DNA from: Candidatus Saccharimonadota bacterium
GTDB taxonomy: Bacteria; Patescibacteriota; Saccharimonadia; Saccharimonadales; Saccharimonadaceae
DNA: 19,481 bases
Direction: 5' to 3'
Assembly (NCBI GenBank): GCA_905372785.1
Contig: CAJPQG010000009.1
Location: 1-19,481 of the forward strand
Positions 14,510 through 19,481 of the stretch are shown in pieces. The translations under genes and the position numbers were made by a program. Numbering within the stretch: the first letter of the stretch is position 1; each line of letters opens with the position of its first letter. The notes below the pieces were generated by a model. That model worked only from the letters and a program-made list of their open reading frames with translations. It searched no databases and was not told where the DNA came from.

Positions 14510-15281
14510 TGCTGCCCCCCTTCACTGTAGCGGCAGGCTTGGTGTCCTGCTTAGCGGCATTAGTTTTATCATCGCTCTTAATGCCGCCGCCAAAGAGGCT
14601 AGTCGGCACACCGAGCTTCGAATCGGTTACTTCACGCTTTGTCTCCGATGGGATAACGGTAACATTAGCATTACTCTTGGTTAGCTCTTCAGCGTATTCA
14701 AAGCCAACAGTGAACTGTAATACCCGCTTACCGCTACTATCCTCACCAAAGGTGGTCTGCTGCGCATCGTACACTTTTTTGGTTAATTGCACCGATTTTA
14801 CTTCATTATTATCAGTGTACTGCACCTTGGTGTCTTCAATCGTCTTTTTAAGCACTGCTAGCGCCTGGTAGCCGTTTTCAGCTGTACCGGTAATCGTCAT
14901 CTTCCTGGTGGCTGGGTCTACCTTGGTTTGCACAACTTTAATGTTGTTTGGACGCACTGGGTTCACCTTTTCCAGCAAATCGGCAATAATTGAATAATCT
15001 TGCTTGGCACTATGGAGCGCATCAATCGTTGCCAGCTGGCTCTGCAGCGTCACTGTTTTATTCAAATCTTGCGCGCCAAGCAGTTCTTTGCTGTTATTGT
15101 CTATTTGGTTGCTATAGAGCGTACCCAGCCCAAGCATACTGGCGTACCACAGCGCGGTAATAATAACAACTCCAACTGCAATAATACCCGCCAAAATCGA
15201 ATATGAAATGACGCGGTTGCGTTGGCGCTGAGTTTTAAGAAACTCTTGCTTAATATCAGGAACAAGGTTGATTTCAATCAT
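14499..15281 (-). CDS. pilN: T4P alignment protein PilN
   Basis: The 260-aa protein begins MIEINLVP, the conserved cytoplasmic INLxP motif (4-8) by which PilN docks in PilM. A membrane span (about 24-48), a coiled-coil-like helix (about 55-95) and a ferredoxin-like domain (about 105-200) follow. The last 45 residues (GGGIKSDDKTNAAKQDTKPAATVKGG) look disordered and are longer than usual for PilN. The ATG follows the pilM TAG directly, with a GGGGGGACC ribosome-site region in the pilM end, so the two partners are translationally coupled. Confidence 0.93.
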   Translation of the reverse strand: MIEINLVPDIKQEFLKTQRQRNRVISYSILAGIIAVGVVIITALWYASMLGLGTLYSNQIDNNSKELLGAQDLNKTVTLQSQLATIDALHSAKQDYSIIADLLEKVNPVRPNNIKVVQTKVDPATRKMTITGTAENGYQALAVLKKTIEDTKVQYTDNNEVKSVQLTKKVYDAQQTTFGEDSSGKRVLQFTVGFEYAEELTKSNANVTVIPSETKREVTDSKLGVPTSLFGGGIKSDDKTNAAKQDTKPAATVKGGSNGQ

Positions 15282-16334
15282 CTAGCGGTCCCCCCTTCGC
15301 TGCGCAAGGCCAATCGCCGTCGTGAATTCCGACGCAATCGGCGTGAGGCGCTCCCGGTCACCACGGCTAACGGTAATAACCGACCACGGATTAGCAACTT
15401 CTGCGGTCACACCGCTACGGCTGCTCATATATTCACTAAGTTTTGGCACAACTGCCGCAAATCCAGACAGGGTCATACCTGAAACAGGAATATTTGGATA
15501 CCGCGTTTGGAAAAACTTAATAGACTTTTCAACTTCTGCACTAAAACCTTCTAGCGTCGTCTCAATTGCGTGTAGCACCTGCCCCTCCAGGCGATCTGGC
15601 GCTAAACCAAACTTCAAAATAAACTGGCGAGCCTGATCTTCCTGCACGTTAAGATTCTGTACCGCCGCTTTCACCAGTGAAGCAATACCAGTCGGGATGG
15701 TACGCACCAGCCGCGGCGTATCTCCATACACAATAGCTAGGTCGGTTGAGACTTCCCCCATGTCCATAATTAGCCGCGCCTTGTCGGCCTTAGCATTTTG
15801 CACCAGTGCCCGCACCATAGCAATTGGGTCCGGCTCCGCCGCAATCACATTCAGCCCTATCGACTCCACTAGCTCAAGTCGCTCTTCAGCATAGCTATTA
15901 GCCGTGCTGGTGAGAATAATTTCATAATGCGCGTCGTCTTTAAGCGAGCTGCCTAGTAGCGCCCAGTCTACCTTAGCTTCATCAATCGCCATCGGTATAT
16001 ACTGGTCTACCTGGTACTTCATAGCAGCCTTCAGCTCTTGCTCTGGCATTTTTGGCACATCAATCACCGTAGTGAACGTCTTGCTCGATGGCAGTCCAAT
16101 TGCTACGTTGCGCGTTTTAATCCCCGCTTGTCCAATCGCTGTGTTGATGTGCTCCGCCAGTTTGCGTCGCGCCTCTACTGAATCACTTTTAATAATTTTA
16201 CTATCGACTGGCACATACCCGTAGTGCTGCAGAGTCCAGCCGTTTTGCCCACTTGGCGATAATTGCACTACTCGAATGGCATTTGTACCAATATCGAGAC
16301 CAAAGAAATCGCCCATCCCTTTCATCAGTTTCAT
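15282..16334 (-). CDS. pilM: T4P assembly actin-like ATPase PilM
   Basis: The 350-aa protein has actin-fold phosphate motifs FGLDIGTNAIRVV (11-23) and LIMDMGEVSTDLAIV (188-202) and the PilM pattern IGLPSSKTFTTVIDVPKMPEQEL (79-101). It binds nucleotide in the cytoplasm and holds the N-terminus of PilN. It is the first gene of the pilMNO-x-BTC run. Two further ATGs follow within the first 7 codons; 16334 is favoured because it stands 9 nt after a consensus -10. No terminator is seen between the upstream 910-aa gene and pilM, so some readthrough may add to its own promoter. Confidence 0.95.
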   Translation of the reverse strand: MKLMKGMGDFFGLDIGTNAIRVVQLSPSGQNGWTLQHYGYVPVDSKIIKSDSVEARRKLAEHINTAIGQAGIKTRNVAIGLPSSKTFTTVIDVPKMPEQELKAAMKYQVDQYIPMAIDEAKVDWALLGSSLKDDAHYEIILTSTANSYAEERLELVESIGLNVIAAEPDPIAMVRALVQNAKADKARLIMDMGEVSTDLAIVYGDTPRLVRTIPTGIASLVKAAVQNLNVQEDQARQFILKFGLAPDRLEGQVLHAIETTLEGFSAEVEKSIKFFQTRYPNIPVSGMTLSGFAAVVPKLSEYMSSRSGVTAEVANPWSVITVSRGDRERLTPIASEFTTAIGLAQRRGDR

Positions 16335-16343
16335 ATCCCCTAC

Positions 16344-16373
16344 ATTATACTACAACCGTAAGCGTTTTGTATA
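16344..16373 (-). promoter_or_regulatory. pilM operon promoter
   Basis: Minus-strand TATAAT (16349-16344) with a -35-like TATACA (16373-16368, 4 of 6) at 18 bp. The ATG begins 9 nt after the hexamer, so the mRNA leader would be only about 2-3 nt. A short inverted repeat GGGGA-AC-TCCCC (16385-16396) lies 11 bp upstream and may be an operator. Confidence 0.68.
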
Positions 16374-16444
16374 ATGATTTTTCTGGGGAACTCCCCTGAT
16401 CTAGCAGATGAGCGATAATTCGTCAAATCAGCGTGCCGCGCAAC

Positions 16445-19177
16445 CTAGAAGCGTGGCGCCATTTCAGTGATGCTGTCGGTGTGAATGGTATTAGCCGAGC
16501 TGCTGCCACCAGCATCATATTCGTTAAGCCACAAATACGCGTCGCTGCGCAGGTTAAATCGTTCACCTGGCATATTTTTGTAGTCTTCTGTTTGTTTACC
16601 GATGCGGCGCAGCATTAAGTCTTTAGTCACCACCGGACCGTTTACTTCTAATGTCTTGGTACAACGATTGAGATTCAGGTTTGCAAAAAATTGCTTACCG
16701 CCACCGTTTTCACACGTGTTAATCGTGTCGCTCGCGAGCAACCACGCATCAACACGAGACACGTTTTCACGTACAAAAATGTTCTTTGCCACAATCACCG
16801 TCTGCGGTAGGTCTCGTGGACTAGATACTTGATCGCTACTATATGTCAAGTCGCCATCAATAACTACAGTCGACTCTGGCGCATAGAGCACATGTGTCCC
16901 CTTGATATCTTTGGCGCCCGGCAGTGTAATAGTCCGGTTCGTAGCGTAGACGTGTGCTGGCAACGAACGATTACCAAGGTCATACACTGAGGTAGCCGTT
17001 GTTACTGTATTAGTGCGTGTAAATCGTGGATGATCGGCCGATTCACCCATCTTTGCCGCAAAGAATCCAAACTTATGTTGATTGGCAAAAGTTAAGTTAT
17101 TTTGCAATAGCAGTGGCGCCCTTAATGTACCATCTCTACCAGAAGCGAACCCTGCTGAATACGCATCAATACGATCTGGTGCGAGTAGGCCAAACTCGCC
17201 CCACGAGCCAAGCAGTCCCTTACCACCGCCCAAGCGGTGAGTTATAATCTGCGCCCTGCTACTACCAGCTTGATGGACAGCGCCCATCTGGAACCCGCGT
17301 CCTGCGATTACATTACCACCACGGAACTGTACGTATGGCGACACAACCATCTTCACGCAGCTAACGCCGCTCATACGCCAATCCCCATCGGCTTCATGTT
17401 TGTGATCGTACTTTTCCACAAACGTGGCATAACACACTGCCCGGCCAGCCCGTAGCTGGTTAATTGCAGCAGCATCATTTTCAGTATAGCGCCGACTTAT
17501 TGGCACACCATTAATCGGCCACCAACCTTTTTCAAAGGTCTGTTTTTGCGATTCATCGTAGTTGTTAATCAACGTCTTAACATCACTGGCACCCATTGCC
17601 TTAAACGTACTATCAACAGCCTGTTCAGGCGCATTCTTGGCAGCATTGTAAAATGTCTTCATAGAAACTGCTTGTGCATCATTTATGCGATCAAGCGGCA
17701 GACTAAACCGAGTCAACGCAGTACGTGATGGGATTGTCGACTTAGTTTCACCGGTATTTTTAACATATGCCTCAACACTGTACTCCTTCTCCCACGATGA
17801 AACTTTGTTTGGCGACACGTTCGCGACCGGTTCGAGCACTGGCAGTCCATCCACTCGCACGCAAGCGTTACGCGACCACAGCCAGTTACCTGAATACCCA
17901 CCATCGTTTGGGTTGCGTGGCACAATATGTGCAGGCAGCGCACTATCGACAACCATATCGATACACAGCCGCTTGCCAACATCTTGGTTAGTGACTTTAT
18001 ATGTTTGCTTGTCTGGCACATCATACCATTGACCTGGACGAACAGTCTGCTTGTTAGACCGCTCCTGAGCCGGTGTAATTGTGCCTGCTCGCTGACCCTT
18101 ATTGCGCTCATCAGTATTACCAAATTGGTCCTGCCCAGGTGCCGCCCCCTGAACAGAACGGCCAAAGCCAAACCAAACAACATCCTTCAGAATAGAAAAT
18201 CCCTCAGAGGTTTGGTTTTGCATTTTATGATGCCACTCGACCTCATCTTGCGGATGAGCCGACAAGGCTACCTCATCCGGGCCGCTGCCCTGCTTATCCC
18301 TAGTGTTGGTTGTTATGTTAGATACAAAGCTGTGTGGAATTGGCTTCCAGCTCCATTTAAGCTGCATTTCAGCGTGCTGACAGCCCTTTTCATTAGTGTC
18401 GTCCTGGTTATTATAAAACGCACACACACTTGGCTTATTAGATAGCTTGTAGGTTGTTTGTCCTTGTAGCTGCAATCCACGTGTCTCCCAATCTCGGATT
18501 TGACCATGAATATCAGAGCGCTTCCTGGTCTGAACGCTACTATTTGGCTCACCTTTGCCAACATATACTTGTGGCCAATTTGTCGAAAGCTGCTGTGTAT
18601 CTGGCGGGCGCTGGCTCCTATACGGCTCTGGTACATTACTCCAATCACGCCCATGCTGAGACTCCCAGTACCAGTTTCCATTACCTGGTGCATAGCTTCT
18701 CGGGTTGTAATAGCCATGCGCACTCGACCATGTACCAACGCCGGCGTATTTTACGCAGTCGTAGGTAGGAAACCACGAATTATGGTAGCGCCCAGACTCT
18801 GGACAAACCGGAGTCTTCTCTCCCTCTCCTGGGTACCCCGTTACAGCAAAGTTAATCACTTCTTTATTAACATCTTCACACTTCTTCCACAAAAAATTAC
18901 TCGTGTAAATTATAGTGCCGTGTTCTTTATTATCAAAGCGGTATGGATCAACATAAGCCGCCACCGCCACATACGGGTGCCCGCCCGGCTGACGTGGAGT
19001 ACCAACTCCTGTTCTGCTACATATTTCTGCCAATCGCTGACGAGCTGACGAATCATTAGGAGTGGCATCCGTTGAAATCTTAGCAAGGTCTGCTGCATTA
19101 GCCCCCACAGACCACAATAACGCGATGATAACGCCCCCTATTATTCCCCCAAGTGCCCACGTTGTAAATCGTTTCAT
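16445..19177 (-). CDS. Large secreted Cys-rich surface protein, candidate pilus-associated adhesin
   Basis: The 910-aa product has a signal peptide (MKRF, a hydrophobic core at 8-24, probable cleavage after ANA at 26-28). Twelve cysteines (53, 100, 125, 141, 252, 266, 405, 439, 582, 607, 822, 839) form close pairs. Segments around 401-442 and 578-610 are related: G(K/R)R(L/A)xC ... W ... (A/S)CV(R/K), a likely disulfide-bridged beta-domain repeat. Residues 615-700 (GGNVIAG...GSWGEFGLLA...LTFAN) followed by 740-860 (VVIDGDLTYS, VIVAKNIFV, VDAWLLAS...INTC) look like a beta-helix or 'putative cell-surface' region that I associate with secreted Saccharibacterial proteins of unknown function. No sortase motif, SLH repeat or C-terminal anchor is seen. 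It stands directly upstream of pilM; a role like PilY1 (tip adhesin) is a guess. Confidence 0.85.
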   Translation of the reverse strand: MKRFTTWALGGIIGGVIIALLWSVGANAADLAKISTDATPNDSSARQRLAEICSRTGVGTPRQPGGHPYVAVAAYVDPYRFDNKEHGTIIYTSNFLWKKCEDVNKEVINFAVTGYPGEGEKTPVCPESGRYHNSWFPTYDCVKYAGVGTWSSAHGYYNPRSYAPGNGNWYWESQHGRDWSNVPEPYRSQRPPDTQQLSTNWPQVYVGKGEPNSSVQTRKRSDIHGQIRDWETRGLQLQGQTTYKLSNKPSVCAFYNNQDDTNEKGCQHAEMQLKWSWKPIPHSFVSNITTNTRDKQGSGPDEVALSAHPQDEVEWHHKMQNQTSEGFSILKDVVWFGFGRSVQGAAPGQDQFGNTDERNKGQRAGTITPAQERSNKQTVRPGQWYDVPDKQTYKVTNQDVGKRLCIDMVVDSALPAHIVPRNPNDGGYSGNWLWSRNACVRVDGLPVLEPVANVSPNKVSSWEKEYSVEAYVKNTGETKSTIPSRTALTRFSLPLDRINDAQAVSMKTFYNAAKNAPEQAVDSTFKAMGASDVKTLINNYDESQKQTFEKGWWPINGVPISRRYTENDAAAINQLRAGRAVCYATFVEKYDHKHEADGDWRMSGVSCVKMVVSPYVQFRGGNVIAGRGFQMGAVHQAGSSRAQIITHRLGGGKGLLGSWGEFGLLAPDRIDAYSAGFASGRDGTLRAPLLLQNNLTFANQHKFGFFAAKMGESADHPRFTRTNTVTTATSVYDLGNRSLPAHVYATNRTITLPGAKDIKGTHVLYAPESTVVIDGDLTYSSDQVSSPRDLPQTVIVAKNIFVRENVSRVDAWLLASDTINTCENGGGKQFFANLNLNRCTKTLEVNGPVVTKDLMLRRIGKQTEDYKNMPGERFNLRSDAYLWLNEYDAGGSSSANTIHTDSITEMAPRF

Positions 19178-19183
19178 ATCATA

Positions 19184-19212
19184 AGCATAATAAAAATAAT
19201 TTTTAATAGCAA
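19184..19212 (-). promoter_or_regulatory. Promoter of the 910-aa gene, predicted leaderless
   Basis: Minus-strand -35-like TTGCTA (19212-19207, 4 of 6), 17 bp, then -10-like TATGCT (19189-19184), then 6 nt to the ATG at 19177. An overlapping TATTAT (19192-19187) is a better hexamer but would give a 14-bp spacer. Either way there is no room for a ribosome-binding site. Confidence 0.6.
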
Positions 19213-19235
19213 TATACGAACGTCACTTTTAGCCC

Positions 19236-19259
19236 AATAAAGAAGAAGGGCCGAAGCCC
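19236..19259 (-). terminator. Candidate terminator of the upstream SLH-like gene
   Basis: Minus-strand GGGC-TTCG-GCCC (19259-19248) is a very stable UUCG-type tetraloop hairpin followed by TTCTTCTTTATT. It is the only terminator-like structure between the SLH-like gene end (19406) and the 910-aa gene promoter. Confidence 0.5.
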
Positions 19260-19326
19260 ACCATGATAGTGACATCATATATTGCATAAAATACAATATA
19301 TGGCTCATACCACGGTGGCTTCGGCC
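19249..19326. repeat. Nested inverted repeat, 78 bp
   Basis: GGCCGAAGCC (19249-19258) is a perfect complement of GGCTTCGGCC (19317-19326), extended by three more pairs. A second perfect 9-bp stem CATATATTG (19276-19284) / CAATATATG (19294-19302) lies inside. Each outer arm can also fold by itself into a tetraloop hairpin (CGAA or TTCG), so alternative structures exist. Confidence 0.8.
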
Positions 19327-19342
19327 ACACCAGTTCTCAACC

Positions 19343-19358
19343 TACAATGTACGTTGTA
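19343..19358. promoter_or_regulatory. 16-bp palindrome in the intergenic region
   Basis: TACAATGTACGTTGTA is symmetric except for one T/G position pair. It lies downstream of the SLH-like gene and could be a protein-binding site or part of its 3' untranslated RNA. No partner promoter is evident. Confidence 0.35.
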
Positions 19359-19368
19359 CTGGGCAAAC

Positions 19369-19395
19369 CTACCTACTAATCATATTCGTAGGTAG
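19369..19395. other. 8-bp hairpin after the SLH-like gene stop
   Basis: CTACCTAC (19369-19376) and GTAGGTAG (19388-19395) pair perfectly around an 11-nt loop, starting 11 nt past the stop codon. On the minus strand GTTTG follows, too weak for a convincing terminator; it may protect the mRNA 3' end. Confidence 0.5.
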
Positions 19396-19405
19396 TGGAT
19401 AGGAA

Positions 19406-19481
19406 TTATTTCTTGCTATACCGATGCAAGAAGGCTGCCATAGCTTGACGCTCAATCGCATCATGCGGACGGAACGTGCCA
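19406..19481 (-). CDS. C-terminus of a protein with an SLH-like repeat (5' truncated)
   Basis: Reading leftward from the window edge, the frame gives GTFRPHDAIERQAMAAFLHRY then SKK and TAA at 19408-19406. The pattern (T)FxPxxxIxRxxMAAFLxR is the end of S-layer-homology-type repeats (compare TFxPnxxvTRgQMAAFLyR), usual at the C-terminus of secreted proteins that are held on the cell surface in single-membrane bacteria. Only 24 residues are visible, so the rest of the protein and its function are unknown. It supports the picture of a surface-protein locus next to the pilus genes. Confidence 0.75.
   Translation of the reverse strand, partial: GTFRPHDAIERQAMAAFLHRYSKK

Noticed and set aside
16385..16396. 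GGGGAACTCCCC hairpin as a terminator between the 910-aa gene and pilM
   Set aside because: The stem is only 4-5 bp and is followed by AGAAAAATC on the minus strand rather than a T tract.
17685..18768. Several 100-180-codon rightward and alternative-frame reading frames inside the 910-aa gene
   Set aside because: They have irregular composition, no ribosome sites, and are shadows of a gene with a clear signal peptide and conserved motifs.
1..19481. CRISPR array, insertion sequence, prophage or recoded stop codons
   Set aside because: No regularly spaced repeats, transposase or phage genes are seen; TGA behaves as a stop and all genes read through with the standard code.

Overview
The window looks like a chromosomal segment from a member of Patescibacteria/CPR, most probably a Saccharibacterium (TM7). 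Support: a complete type IV pilus (T4P) inner-membrane and cytoplasmic machine with no secretin or PilP gene, as expected of a single-membrane cell; small compact genes with overlapping stops and starts; the standard genetic code (TAA, TAG and TGA all used as stops); and a large signal-peptide protein plus an SLH-like repeat protein, as in secreted Saccharibacterial proteins. The lineage call is inference from gene content, not from a marker-gene comparison.

Left part (1-3130). A tRNA-Asp 3' end with its terminator reads rightward. Facing it are five leftward genes: ndk, tRNA-Arg(CCT), a membrane PH-domain (DUF304/YdbS-like) protein, a membrane-anchored parvulin-like foldase, and a Mn-type superoxide dismutase. 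The foldase and sod genes are contiguous (TAA directly followed by ATG), and a long, almost fully paired terminator closes the group. At 3293 a rightward XerC/XerD-type tyrosine recombinase is transcribed divergently from ndk.

T4P block (4381-16334), all leftward. In transcription order: pilM, pilN, pilO, a 71-aa membrane protein, pilB, pilT, pilC (tightly packed, one likely operon from a promoter before pilM); then a major-pilin-like gene with its own strong promoter and terminator; then pilD; then four prepilin-like minor pilin genes (GspH/FimT-like, PilV-like, PilW-like, PilX-like), overlapping or nearly so. Together these make an assembly platform (PilM/N/O/C), extension and retraction motors (PilB, PilT), the processing peptidase (PilD), one abundant pilin and a tip/priming set. 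A retractile pilus for twitching, surface attachment or DNA uptake is expected. T4P have been reported to matter for host-cell association in episymbiotic Saccharibacteria.

Right part (16445-19481). A 910-aa secreted, cysteine-rich protein lies directly upstream of pilM in the same direction and is a candidate surface or pilus-associated adhesin of a poorly characterised family. Upstream of it are a structured inverted-repeat region and the C-terminal end of a further leftward gene with an SLH-like repeat (truncated by the window edge).

Cross-cutting observation. Several promoters place the start codon 6 nt after the -10 hexamer, predicting leaderless mRNAs (xer, pilD, the 910-aa gene), and several share an extended -10 of the form TGCTAnnnT. 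Intergenic regions are short; the longest gene-free stretches (108-332, 9242-9444, 19178-19405) are all under 300 bases and are described below.
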